A stretch of 64,000 bases of DNA from Micromonospora sp. RHAY321 (GTDB lineage Bacteria > Actinomycetota > Actinomycetes > Mycobacteriales > Micromonosporaceae), in NCBI RefSeq assembly GCF_023896955.1, contig NZ_JAMHIW010000014.1:62001-126000 (forward strand). The letters are read 5' to 3'. This document shows, in pieces, positions 49,419 through 57,817 of this stretch. Numbering within the stretch: the stretch's first letter is position 1; every line of letters starts with the position of its first letter. The notes under the pieces were generated by a model. It had not been told where the DNA came from. It saw nothing but the letters and a program-made list of their open reading frames with translations, and did no database searches. A program made the translations under genes and the position numbers.

Positions 49419-50801
49419 GTGAGCACCCTCACCAGCACCGCAGTCACCACCGCGCCGCCGGCCGCCGCCGGACGCGGGCGCGAGCTCGACGACTGGCGCC
49501 CCGAGGACCCCGACTTCTGGCGGACGACCGGCGCGCCGATCGCCCGGCGCAACCTCTGGGTCTCGATCTTCGCCGAGCACGTCGGCTTCTCGGTGTGGAG
49601 CCTCTGGTCCGTGACCGTTCTCTTCCTCGGTCCCGAGTACGGCATCGACCCGGCCGGCAAGTTCCTGCTCACCGCCGTGCCGGCCGCGCTGGGCGCGGTG
49701 CTGCGACTGCCGTACACGCTGGCCGTGGCCCGCTTCGGCGGACGGCGGTGGACGACCGTCAGCGCCCTGCTGCTGCTGGTGCCCACCGTGCCGATGGCGA
49801 TACTGCTCGAACCGGGGGTGTCGTACGCGACCCTGATGGTGCTGGCGTGCCTGACCGGGGTCGGCGGCGGCAACTTCGCCTCCTCGATGGCGAACATCAA
49901 CCTGTTCTATCCACAGCGGCTCAAGGGTCGGGCCCTCGGGCTCAACGCCGGCGGCGGCAACCTGGGCGTACCGGCGGTACAGCTGGTCGGGCTGGCGGTG
50001 CTGGCCACCGCCGGGGCCGCGTACCCCCGGCTGGTGCCGGCGGTCTACCTGCCGCTGATCGTGCTGGCCGCCCTGGCGGCGACCCGCTGGCTGGACACCG
50101 TCCCCGGTGCCCGCAACGAGCCCGGTGCGCTGCGCGAGGCGGCCCGCGACCCGCACACCTGGGTCATGTCGCTGCTGTACATCGGCACCTTCGGGTCGTT
50201 CATCGGGTTCGGCTTCGCCTTCGGCCAGGTGCTCCAACTCCAGTTCGCCGAACGCTTTCCCACCCCGGTCGACGCCGCCTGGCTGACGTTCCTCGGCCCG
50301 CTGATCGGCTCACTGATCCGGCCGCTGGGCGGGCACCTCGCCGACCGGCTGGGCGGGGCGCGGGTGACCTTCTGGAACTTCGTGGCGATGGCGGCCGGCG
50401 CGGGGGTCGTCCTCTACGCGGCCCGGGAGCACTCGTTCGGGCTCTACCTGACCGGGTTCCTCGCGCTGTTCGTCTTCTCCGGCGTCGGCAACGGCTCCAC
50501 GTACAAGATGATCCCGGCGATCTTCCGGGCCCGGGCGGCGAGCGCGGTGGCCGACGGCCGGTCCGACCTGGAGGCGGCCGCGCGCCGGGCGCGGCGGATG
50601 ACCGGCGCGCTCATCGGCATCGCGGGCGCGGTGGGCGCCTCCGGTGGGGTCCTGGTCAACGTCGCGTTCCGCCAGTCGTTCCTCACCTCCGGCACCGCCG
50701 ACGCCGCCTACCTCGCGTTCATCGGGTGGTACGCGCTCTGTTTCGCGGTGACCTGGTTCGTCTACCGCCGCCCGGGGCCGGCCCGGCTGGCCGGCGTGTG
50801 A
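49419..50801 (+). CDS. narK: NarK-family nitrate/nitrite transporter
   Basis: A 460-residue major facilitator with twelve predicted helices. The nitrate/nitrite porter signatures GGGNFASSMANINLFYPQRLKG (helix 5 region) and FSGVGNGSTYKMIPAIF (helix 11 region) are both visible, plus a charged loop between helices 10 and 11. It would import nitrate for the reductase operon 1.7 kb away. GTG at 49419 follows a strong GAGGAGGAGCC. It is transcribed in the opposite direction to the nas operon, with the methyltransferase and mazEF genes between. Confidence 0.93.
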   Translation: MSTLTSTAVTTAPPAAAGRGRELDDWRPEDPDFWRTTGAPIARRNLWVSIFAEHVGFSVWSLWSVTVLFLGPEYGIDPAGKFLLTAVPAALGAVLRLPYTLAVARFGGRRWTTVSALLLLVPTVPMAILLEPGVSYATLMVLACLTGVGGGNFASSMANINLFYPQRLKGRALGLNAGGGNLGVPAVQLVGLAVLATAGAAYPRLVPAVYLPLIVLAALAATRWLDTVPGARNEPGALREAARDPHTWVMSLLYIGTFGSFIGFGFAFGQVLQLQFAERFPTPVDAAWLTFLGPLIGSLIRPLGGHLADRLGGARVTFWNFVAMAAGAGVVLYAAREHSFGLYLTGFLALFVFSGVGNGSTYKMIPAIFRARAASAVADGRSDLEAAARRARRMTGALIGIAGAVGASGGVLVNVAFRQSFLTSGTADAAYLAFIGWYALCFAVTWFVYRRPGPARLAGV

Positions 50802-50847
50802 CCTGTGCCATGATGGTGCTGCCGGCGCGCGCGGCCGTACCCCCGTT

Positions 50848-50877
50848 TTGACCTGCCGATGGGGCGCCGGGTATCGT
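50848..50877 (+). promoter_or_regulatory. Promoter of rplM-rpsI
   Basis: TTGACC (50848-50853), an 18-nt spacer and TATCGT (50872-50877) form a strong housekeeping-type promoter, implying a leader of about 125 nt before rplM. A second -10-like TACGCT lies further down. The leader may hold an autoregulatory structure but no clear long stem was seen. Confidence 0.6.
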
Positions 50878-51010
50878 TGCCTGCTGTTGTACGACATCCA
50901 GAGGCGTGCCCTATCAGGTACGCTTGGTCGTTCGTGCGCGCTGGTCCGGCCTGCAAGATCTGGTCACCTCGGCGCGCGACCCCAGACCGACGACGAGACA
51001 AGGTAGACCT

Positions 51011-51454
51011 GTGCGTACGTACAGCCCGAAGCCGGGTGAGATCGAGCGTCAGTGGCACGTCATCGACGCCTCTGATGTCGTGCTGGGCCGCCTGGCCACC
51101 CACGCCGCCACGTTGCTGCGTGGTAAGCACAAGCCGACTTTCGCGCCGCACGTCGACACGGGCGACTTCGTCGTCATCGTGAACGCGGGCAAGGTTGCGC
51201 TGACCGGCAACAAGCGCCAGACCAAGGTCGCTTACCGCCACTCCGGTTACCCGGGTGGTCTGAAGCAGGTCGGCTACGACGAGCTGCTGACCAAGCGCCC
51301 CGAGCGGGCCATCGAGCTGGCTGTGAAGGGGATGCTCCCGCACAACAAGCTCGGCCGTCAGCTGATCAAGAAGCTGAAGGTCTACGCCGGCGCCGAGCAC
51401 CCGCACCTCGCGCAGCAGCCGGTGCCGTTCGAGATCAAGCAGATCGCGCAGTGA
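51011..51454 (+). CDS. rplM: 50S ribosomal protein L13 (uL13)
   Basis: Early-assembling large-subunit protein, 147 residues, starting RTYSPKPGEIERQWHVIDASDVVLGRLA. The conserved PHVDTGDFVVIVNA and GMLPHNKLGRQ segments are present. GTG at 51011 is preferred over the open frame further up because it matches the family N-terminus and has AAGGTAGACC in front. It is followed 20 nt later by rpsI, the universal L13-S9 pair. Confidence 0.96.
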   Translation: MRTYSPKPGEIERQWHVIDASDVVLGRLATHAATLLRGKHKPTFAPHVDTGDFVVIVNAGKVALTGNKRQTKVAYRHSGYPGGLKQVGYDELLTKRPERAIELAVKGMLPHNKLGRQLIKKLKVYAGAEHPHLAQQPVPFEIKQIAQ

Positions 51455-51474
51455 GCGCGGGCGAAGGAAGCAGC

Positions 51475-51960
51475 ATGACCGACATCACCGAGACGACCGA
51501 GGTTGCCCCCGAGGCCACCGAGGCCACCGAGGTCACCGAGGCGCCGGCGCCCGTCGCCCGCGCGCCTCGTGGTGACCGGCCGATCCAGACCGTGGGCCGC
51601 CGCAAGGAGGCCATCGTCCGGGTCCGTATCGTCCCGGGCACCGGCAAGATCACCTGCAACGGCCAGGACCTCGAGGCCTACTTCCCGAGCAAGGTGCACC
51701 AGCAGCTCATCAAGGACCCGCTGGTCACCGCCGAGAAGCTCGAGCAGTTCGACGTCATCGCCAACCTGCGTGGCGGCGGCACCACCGGGCAGGCCGGCGC
51801 GCTCCGACTGGGCATCGCCCGCGCGCTGATCGTGAACGAGCCGGACGACCGCCCGGCCCTGAAGAAGGCCGGCTTCCTCACCCGGGACGCCCGGGTCAAG
51901 GAGAGCAAGAAGTACGGCCTCAAGAAGGCCCGTAAGGCTCCCCAGTACTCGAAGCGCTGA
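51475..51960 (+). CDS. rpsI: 30S ribosomal protein S9 (uS9)
   Basis: Small-subunit head protein whose C-terminal tail reaches the P-site tRNA. The 161-residue product has a typical core (QTVGRRKEAIVRVRIVPGTGKI; LRGGGTTGQAGALRLGIARAL) and the essential end QYSKR. The first 33 or so residues are a Glu/Thr/Ala/Pro extension, typical of actinobacteria. ATG at 51475 follows GAAGGAAG; an in-frame GTG at 51451 overlaps rplM and is less likely. Confidence 0.96.
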   Translation: MTDITETTEVAPEATEATEVTEAPAPVARAPRGDRPIQTVGRRKEAIVRVRIVPGTGKITCNGQDLEAYFPSKVHQQLIKDPLVTAEKLEQFDVIANLRGGGTTGQAGALRLGIARALIVNEPDDRPALKKAGFLTRDARVKESKKYGLKKARKAPQYSKR

Positions 51961-51990
51961 TCTTCGCCAGCGCGTTGTACTTCTGACGGA

Positions 51991-52032
51991 CGGCCGGTCC
52001 GCCTCCCCTCGAGCGGGGAGGTGGGCCGGCCG
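51991..52032 (+). terminator. Strong terminator after rpsI
   Basis: An 18-bp stem with two non-Watson-Crick positions (51991-52008 with 52015-52032), loop TCGAGC, followed by the pyrimidine-rich TTCCGCTTTCTCC. It ends about 45 nt before glmM, separating it from the ribosomal pair. Confidence 0.75.
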
Positions 52033-52076
52033 TTCCGCTTTCTCCTCATCGGCAGTTTCATCGGAGGTTGGCGGGT

Positions 52077-53432
52077 ATGGGTCGGTTGTTCGGCACGGAC
52101 GGCGTACGCGGGCGGGCGAACGCGGATCTCACCCCCGAGTTGGCACTCGCGCTCGCGGTGGCCGCCGCGCACACACTCGCGGAGACGGACCGCAGCCATC
52201 CGCCGCTCGCCGTCGTCGGCCGGGACACCCGGGCCAGCGGCGAGATGCTGGAGGCGGCCGTGGTGGCCGGGTTGACCAGCGCCGGCGCCAACGTCGTGCG
52301 GGTCGGCGTCCTGCCCACCCCGGCGGTGGCGTACCTCACCGCAGAGGCCAAGGCCGACCTGGGCGTCATGCTCTCCGCGTCGCACAACCCGATGCCGGAC
52401 AACGGCATCAAGCTCTTCGCCGCCGGTGGGCACAAGCTGCCCGACGAGATCGAGATGCAGATCGAGGCGGCCGTCGAGACGAACGCCACCACCGCGTGGG
52501 ACCGGCCGGTCGGCGCCGGCGTCGGCCGGGTGCACGACCTGCTCGACGGCGCGGACCACTACGTCCAGCACCTGGTCGGCACGGTGCCGCACCGGCTCGA
52601 AGGAATCAAGGTCGTGGTCGACTGCGCCAACGGCGCCGCCGCCGAGGTCGCCCCGGTCGCCTACCGGGAGGCCGGCGCGGAGGTCATCGCGATCCACGCC
52701 GAGCCGGACGGGCTCAACATCAACGACGACTGCGGCTCGAACCACATCGACGCGCTGCGCGAGGCCGTGGTCGAGCACGGCGCCCACCTGGGCATCGCCC
52801 ACGACGGTGACGCCGACCGCTGCGTGGCGGTCACCGCCGACGGCGACGAGGTCGACGGCGACCAGGTGATGGCGATCCTCGCGCTGGCCATGCGGGACGC
52901 CGGCACGCTCACCAAGGACACCCTGGTCGCCACCGTGATGAGCAACCTCGGGCTGCGGCTGGCCATGTCCGCGCAGGGCATCCGGCTGATCGAGACCAAG
53001 GTCGGCGACCGGTACGTGCTGGAGGAGCTGCGCGGCTCCGGCCTGGCGCTCGGCGGCGAGCAGAGCGGCCACATCGTCATGCCCGCCCACGCCACCACCG
53101 GCGACGGGGTGCTCACCGGCCTGCACCTGATGGCCCGGATGGCGGCCACCGGCCAGTCCCTGGCCGAGCTGGCCTCGGTGGTCACCAAGCTGCCCCAGGT
53201 GCTCATCAACGTGCCGGTCGGCGACCGGACCGTCGGCGCCAACGCGCCGGCCGTCCGCGCCGAGGCCGAGCGGGCCGAGGCAGAGCTGGGCGAGACCGGC
53301 CGGGTGCTGCTGCGCCCGTCGGGCACCGAGCCGCTGGTCCGGGTGATGGTCGAGGCCGCCACCGAGCAGACCGCCCGGTCTGTCGCGGAGCGCATCGCCG
53401 AGCAGGTCCGTACCGCCAGCCCCACGGCGTAA
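52077..53432 (+). CDS. glmM: Phosphoglucosamine mutase
   Basis: Interconverts glucosamine 6-phosphate and glucosamine 1-phosphate for UDP-GlcNAc and peptidoglycan synthesis. The 451-residue product shows the opening GRLFGTDGVRG, the phosphoserine loop LSASHNPMPDNG, the metal loop GDADRC and the phosphate-binding LLRPSGTEPLVRVM. ATG at 52077 is used because CGGAGG lies nine bases upstream; a TTG at 52068 would overlap it. glmS lies 2.4 kb downstream, giving the first two dedicated steps of the pathway in one neighbourhood. Confidence 0.96.
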   Translation: MGRLFGTDGVRGRANADLTPELALALAVAAAHTLAETDRSHPPLAVVGRDTRASGEMLEAAVVAGLTSAGANVVRVGVLPTPAVAYLTAEAKADLGVMLSASHNPMPDNGIKLFAAGGHKLPDEIEMQIEAAVETNATTAWDRPVGAGVGRVHDLLDGADHYVQHLVGTVPHRLEGIKVVVDCANGAAAEVAPVAYREAGAEVIAIHAEPDGLNINDDCGSNHIDALREAVVEHGAHLGIAHDGDADRCVAVTADGDEVDGDQVMAILALAMRDAGTLTKDTLVATVMSNLGLRLAMSAQGIRLIETKVGDRYVLEELRGSGLALGGEQSGHIVMPAHATTGDGVLTGLHLMARMAATGQSLAELASVVTKLPQVLINVPVGDRTVGANAPAVRAEAERAEAELGETGRVLLRPSGTEPLVRVMVEAATEQTARSVAERIAEQVRTASPTA

Positions 53433-53439
53433 CCACCGG

Positions 53440-53469
53440 CCACCCGCCCCCGTACGCGGGGGCGGGTGG
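53440..53469. terminator. Perfect 13-bp bidirectional terminator
   Basis: 53440-53452 pairs perfectly with 53457-53469 (loop TACG), followed by GTTGT. It separates the convergent glmM and aminotransferase genes. Confidence 0.75.
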
Positions 53470-53473
53470 GTTG

Positions 53474-54667
53474 TCAGGAGGTCGAGAGTCGGCGGAGGCG
53501 CGTCACCGCTTCGGTCAGGATCTCGGGGCGCTTGCAGAAGGCGAAACGGATCAGCCGCCGGCCGGCCTCGGCGTCGTCGTAGAAGACCTGGGTGGGCACC
53601 GCCACCACACCGCAGCGCTCCGGCAGCGAGCGGCAGAACTCCACCCCGTCCCGGCCGCCGAGGGCCGTGACGTCGGCCGTGACGAAGTACGTCCCCTCCG
53701 GTGCGAGCACGTCGAAGCCGGCGTCGGTGAGACCGCCGACGAGCTGGTCGCGTCGCTGCTGGAGCCCGTCCCGGAAGCCCGTGAAGTAGTCGTCCGGCAG
53801 GGCCAGCGCCACGGCGACCGCCGGTTGCAGCGGTGCGGCGTTGACGAAGGTGAGGAACTGCTTCACCCGCAACACCGCCGAGACCAGCGCCGCTGGACCG
53901 CTGACCCAGCCGACCTTCCAACCGGTGCAGGAGAACGTCTTGCCCGCCGAGGAGATGCGCAACGTGCGCTCCCGCATGCCGGGCAGGCCGGCCAGCGGCA
54001 CGTGCGGGCTCGCCGCGTCGGTGAAGACCAGGTGCTCGTACACCTCGTCGGTGACCGCGTACGCGCCGTGTTCCTGGCACAGCTCGGCGATCAGCGCCAG
54101 CTCGGCCGGCGTGAAGACCTTGCCCGTCGGGTTGTGCGGCGAGTTGAGCAGCACCAGCCGGGTACGCGGCCCGAACGCGGCCCGCAGCGCGGCCGGGTCG
54201 AAGGCGTACCGACCGTCCACGGCGGGACGCAGGGTGACCGGCCGCCGGACCGCGCCGGCCAGCGCGATCGAGGCGGCGTACGAGTCGTAGTACGGCTCGA
54301 AGCAGACCACCTCGTCGCCCGGCTCGCAGAGGGCGAGGATGCTGGCTGCGACCGCCTCGGTCGCCCCGGCGGTGATCACGATCTCGCCGTCCGGGTCGTA
54401 CGCCAGGTCGTGGAACCGCTGCTGGTGGGCCGAGACCGCCGCGCGCAGGGCGGGGATCCCCGGCCCGGGCGGGTACTGGTTCTGCCCGCCACGCAGCGCC
54501 TCGGCCGCGGCGGCCAGCATCTCCGGTGGGCCGTCGGTGTCCGGGAAGCCCTGCCCGAGGTTGACCGCGCCGGTCCGTACGGCGAGGGCGGACATCTCGG
54601 CGAAGATCGTCGTGCCGAACGGCCGCATCCGGGCCACCAGCGGGTCGACATCGGTGCTCGTCGTCAC
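53474..54667 (-). CDS. PLP-dependent class I/II aminotransferase
   Basis: A 397-residue fold-type I aminotransferase. It has NLGQGFPDTDGPP at the N-terminus and a YPPGPGIPALRAAV substrate loop. NSPHNPTGKV follows, then the PLP Lys in ISSAGKTFSCTGWKVGW (about residue 240) and the C-terminal Arg in IRFAFCK. The family includes kynurenine, methionine and N-succinyl-diaminopimelate aminotransferases. The GQGFPD opening is closest to the kynurenine/methionine type, but the substrate is not settled. GTG at 54667 is chosen because TAGGCT lies exactly seven bases upstream. Confidence 0.88.
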   Translation of the reverse strand: MTTSTDVDPLVARMRPFGTTIFAEMSALAVRTGAVNLGQGFPDTDGPPEMLAAAAEALRGGQNQYPPGPGIPALRAAVSAHQQRFHDLAYDPDGEIVITAGATEAVAASILALCEPGDEVVCFEPYYDSYAASIALAGAVRRPVTLRPAVDGRYAFDPAALRAAFGPRTRLVLLNSPHNPTGKVFTPAELALIAELCQEHGAYAVTDEVYEHLVFTDAASPHVPLAGLPGMRERTLRISSAGKTFSCTGWKVGWVSGPAALVSAVLRVKQFLTFVNAAPLQPAVAVALALPDDYFTGFRDGLQQRRDQLVGGLTDAGFDVLAPEGTYFVTADVTALGGRDGVEFCRSLPERCGVVAVPTQVFYDDAEAGRRLIRFAFCKRPEILTEAVTRLRRLSTS

Positions 54668-54674
54668 CTGCGCC

Positions 54675-54680
54675 AGCCTA
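54675..54680 (-). promoter_or_regulatory. -10 element of a leaderless promoter (aminotransferase)
   Basis: TAGGCT on the minus strand, seven bases before the GTG at 54667; no ribosome site is present. Confidence 0.55.
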
Positions 54681-54707
54681 CGGGCACCCACCGGCCGCAA
54701 CCCAGCC

Positions 54708-55571
54708 TCACTCGGGCGTGCAGGTGGTCATCCAGTAACCCAGGGTCCGGTCGACCACCGGGCTGCCGCTGCCGGTCATGGTGAGCGTGCAGTCGAGCGG
54801 GCCGTTGTTGTCGATGTCGGACCAGATGGCCTCCACCATCACCCGGCTCTGGCCGCTGGTTCGGATGGTGGTGCGCCAGGGCAGCTTCGCGCGGTCGACG
54901 TGGATGAGGTCGCTCTCGGCGTCGTAGTACGAGATGTCCGCCTCCCCGTTCCCGGTGATCTCGTAGACCACGGTCACGGGTGCCGGCCCCGACGTCGGTC
55001 GGGTGATCGGCTTCTTGCTGGGTGTCGGCGCGGTGGTGGTCGGTGCGGTGGTCGGCGGGGACCAGCGGTCGTCGTCGAAGGGACCATCGTCGTACGGGTC
55101 TTCGGCGACCGGGTCCGGGGCCAACAGGCCGATCAGCGGGCCGGCCGCGCAGAGGCAGCCGCAGAGGGCGAGGGTGACCGCCGCGACGACCGCGACGACG
55201 ATCCCGACCATCCGGCCGTTGCCGCCCGACGGGGGACCGCCCTGCGGATACCCGGGGTAGAGGTAGGGCGGCGGGTAGCCGGGTGGCGGCCAGCCGGACG
55301 GTCCGTGGCCGGCGGGCGCCCAGCCCGACGGTGGATAGCCGGCAGGAGACGGGTCGGTGCCGGTCGACGGGGGCAGCGGCCCGGGCGTCCACGGGGGCGG
55401 TGGTGCCCAGGGCTGGCCGGGGGCCAGCGGGTCGGGCGCCGGATACGCGCCCGGCGAGGTCCAGTCGGATGTCGGGTTCGTCGGCTGGCTGCCCGCAGCG
55501 GATGGGTCCGGGGACGGCGTCGGGTCCGGGGGTTGCGTCGGGGACGGATCGGGCGGGGACGCGTCGGACAT
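54708..55571 (-). CDS. MmpS-like membrane protein with proline-rich N-terminus
   Basis: A 287-residue protein. Residues 1-118 are Pro/Gly/Ser-rich (PPPGYPPPYLYPGYPQGG), and one transmembrane helix follows (about 120-148, VGIVVAVVAAVTLALCGCLC). A Thr/Pro linker leads to an extracellular beta-domain of about 95 residues (VTVVYEITGNGEADISYYDAE, AKLPWRTTIRT, CTLTMTG) resembling the MmpS family. Mycobacterial MmpS proteins assist MmpL exporters, but no MmpL gene is nearby. Two cysteines near the end (LDCTLTM, MTTCTPE) may pair. It shares the direction of the aminotransferase, 41 nt upstream of it. Confidence 0.72.
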   Translation of the reverse strand: MSDASPPDPSPTQPPDPTPSPDPSAAGSQPTNPTSDWTSPGAYPAPDPLAPGQPWAPPPPWTPGPLPPSTGTDPSPAGYPPSGWAPAGHGPSGWPPPGYPPPYLYPGYPQGGPPSGGNGRMVGIVVAVVAAVTLALCGCLCAAGPLIGLLAPDPVAEDPYDDGPFDDDRWSPPTTAPTTTAPTPSKKPITRPTSGPAPVTVVYEITGNGEADISYYDAESDLIHVDRAKLPWRTTIRTSGQSRVMVEAIWSDIDNNGPLDCTLTMTGSGSPVVDRTLGYWMTTCTPE

Positions 55572-55796
55572 GGCTGCTCCGGACGAGAGGGGGTATGGGA
55601 CGAACGGGCCAGGGAAGGGACGCGCCGCACCCGCCGAGAGACTGTCGCACCCGCAGGCCCGTCCGCAACCCCGTCGCCCCGGGGCGGTGCGACGGGGCCG
55701 GAAACTCGTCCCCGTTCCGACCTGGTAGCCACCGATCGCTCAGATCCAGTGATTGTTTAGGCGACTTTCGAGCAACCATGGTGAGCGAAACTGGGT

Positions 55797-55802
55797 TAGG
55801 CT
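55797..55802 (+). promoter_or_regulatory. -10 element of a leaderless promoter (glmS)
   Basis: TAGGCT seven bases before the glmS ATG at 55810. The 238-bp gap before it shows no ribosome site and no glmS ribozyme core, so glmS is probably transcribed leaderless. Confidence 0.55.
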
Positions 55803-55809
55803 GCGGGCC

Positions 55810-57723
55810 ATGTGTGGAATCGTGGGATACGCGGGCGCGCGCCCCGCACTCGGCATCGTGCTCGACGGGCTGCGGCGGTTGGAATACCGCGGCTACGACT
55901 CGGCGGGCGTCGCGATCGTCTGCGACGACCAACTGCTGACCGAGAAGAAGTCCGGCAAGCTGGCCAACCTGGAGAAGGTGCTCTCCGAGCGGGCCGCCGA
56001 CGATCCGACCTCCTGCGCGGCGAGTCCGATCGGCATCGGTGACGGCACCACCGGCATCGGGCACACCCGCTGGGCCACCCACGGCGGCCCGACCGACCGC
56101 AACGCCCACCCGCACCTCGCCCCCGACGGCCGGGTGGCGGTGATCCACAACGGCATCATCGAGAACTTCGCCAAGCTCCGCGCCGAGCTCGAGGACGACG
56201 GCGTCCAGTTCACCAGCGACACCGACACCGAGTGCGCCGCGCACCTGCTCTCCGCCGCTCTGGCCGACCTGCGCGCCGCCGGCCAGTCGGACAGCCCGCA
56301 CCTGCTCGCTGCCGCCATGCGGGTGGTCTGCCAGCGGCTGGAGGGCGCGTTCACGCTGCTCGCCGTCGACGCCAGCATCCCGGGCGCGGTCGTCGGCGCC
56401 CGGCGCAACTCGCCGCTGGTGGTCGGTCGCGGCGAGGGGGAGAACTACCTGGCCAGCGACGTCGCCGCGTTCATCGAGCACACCCGGGAAGCGGTCGAGC
56501 TGGGTCAGGACCAGATCGTCCTGATCACCGGTGACAGCATCGAGATCACCGACTTCGACGGCCAGCCCGCCGCCGGCAAGGACTTCCACATCGACTGGGA
56601 TTCCTCGGCCGCCGAGAAGGGCGGCTACGACTACTTCATGCTCAAGGAGATCGCGGAGCAGCCGCAGGCGATCGCCGACACCCTGCTCGGCCGGCTCACC
56701 GAGACCGGTGAGATCGCCCTGGACGAGGTCCGCCTCAGCGACCAGGACCTGCGCGACGTCGACAAGATCTTCATCGTGGCCTGCGGCACCTCCTACCACG
56801 CCGGGATGGTGGCGAAGTACGCCATCGAGCACTGGACCCGGATCCCCTGCGAGGTGGAGCTGGCCAGCGAGTTCCGCTACCGCGACCCGGTGCTCGACCG
56901 CTCCACGCTGATCGTGGTCATCTCGCAGTCCGGCGAGACCATGGACACCCTGATGGCGCTGCGCCACGCCAAGGAGCAGAAGGCCCGGGTGCTGGCCATC
57001 TGCAACACCAACGGCTCCACCATCCCCCGCGAGTCCGACGCCGTGCTCTACACCCACGGTGGCCCGGAGATCGCCGTCGCCTCCACCAAGGCGTTCCTCA
57101 CCCAGCTCGTCGCCTGCTACCTGATCGGCCTGCACCTGGCCCAGGTACGCGGCATCAAGTTCGCCGACGAGGTGGGCGCGGTGGTGGCCCAGCTCCAGGA
57201 GATGCCGGGCAAGCTGCGCGAGCTGCTGGACCGGATCGAGCCGGTCCGCGAGCTGGGCCGCGAGCTGAAGTCCGAGCCGACCATCCTGTTCATCGGTCGG
57301 CACGTCGGCTACCCGGTGGCCCTCGAGGGTGCGCTGAAGCTCAAGGAGCTGGCGTACATGCACGCCGAGGGCTTCGCCGCCGGTGAGTTGAAGCACGGCC
57401 CGATCTCGCTGATCGACGAGGGCACCCCGGTGATCTGCGTGGTGCCCTCACCGGTCGGCCGGGGCATGCTGCACGACAAGGTCGTCTCCAACATCCAGGA
57501 GGTCCGGGCGCGCGGCGCGCGGACCATCGTGATCGCGGAGGAGGGCGACGAGGCCGTCGTCCGGTACGCCGACGACCTGATCTACGTGCCGCGTACGCCG
57601 ACGCTGCTGGCCCCGCTGGTCACCACGGTGCCGTTGCAGGTGCTCGCCGCCGAGATCGCCGCGGCCCGGGGTCACGACGTGGACCAGCCCCGCAACCTGG
57701 CCAAGTCGGTCACCGTCGAGTAG
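55810..57723 (+). CDS. glmS: Glutamine-fructose-6-phosphate aminotransferase (isomerising)
   Basis: First committed step of hexosamine synthesis: fructose 6-phosphate plus glutamine to glucosamine 6-phosphate. The 637-residue product begins MCGIVGYAG, so after Met removal Cys is the N-terminal nucleophile of the glutaminase domain. HTRWATHGGPTDRNAHPH follows. Two SIS sugar-isomerase domains follow (CGTSYHAGMVAKYAIE; ISQSGETMDTL; EGFAAGELKHGPISL) and the conserved end is DVDQPRNLAKSVTVE. ATG at 55810 is fixed by this N-terminus. Confidence 0.97.
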   Translation: MCGIVGYAGARPALGIVLDGLRRLEYRGYDSAGVAIVCDDQLLTEKKSGKLANLEKVLSERAADDPTSCAASPIGIGDGTTGIGHTRWATHGGPTDRNAHPHLAPDGRVAVIHNGIIENFAKLRAELEDDGVQFTSDTDTECAAHLLSAALADLRAAGQSDSPHLLAAAMRVVCQRLEGAFTLLAVDASIPGAVVGARRNSPLVVGRGEGENYLASDVAAFIEHTREAVELGQDQIVLITGDSIEITDFDGQPAAGKDFHIDWDSSAAEKGGYDYFMLKEIAEQPQAIADTLLGRLTETGEIALDEVRLSDQDLRDVDKIFIVACGTSYHAGMVAKYAIEHWTRIPCEVELASEFRYRDPVLDRSTLIVVISQSGETMDTLMALRHAKEQKARVLAICNTNGSTIPRESDAVLYTHGGPEIAVASTKAFLTQLVACYLIGLHLAQVRGIKFADEVGAVVAQLQEMPGKLRELLDRIEPVRELGRELKSEPTILFIGRHVGYPVALEGALKLKELAYMHAEGFAAGELKHGPISLIDEGTPVICVVPSPVGRGMLHDKVVSNIQEVRARGARTIVIAEEGDEAVVRYADDLIYVPRTPTLLAPLVTTVPLQVLAAEIAAARGHDVDQPRNLAKSVTVE

Positions 57724-57817
57724 CCCTCCGTCGATGTTCTGAGCCCCGGTCATCGCACCCGCGGTGGCCGGGGCCTCGTCGTGGGGCGGGCGGACACCGG
57801 CTGCGCGGCTGTCGCCC

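Noticed and set aside
55572..55809. glmS ribozyme
   Set aside because: No ribozyme core is recognisable and the promoter appears to be leaderless.
57724..57817. Terminator between glmS and the DUF1023 gene
   Set aside because: GCCCCGG and CCGGGGC can pair, but the loop is long and the stem only 7 bp, so it was not listed as a feature.
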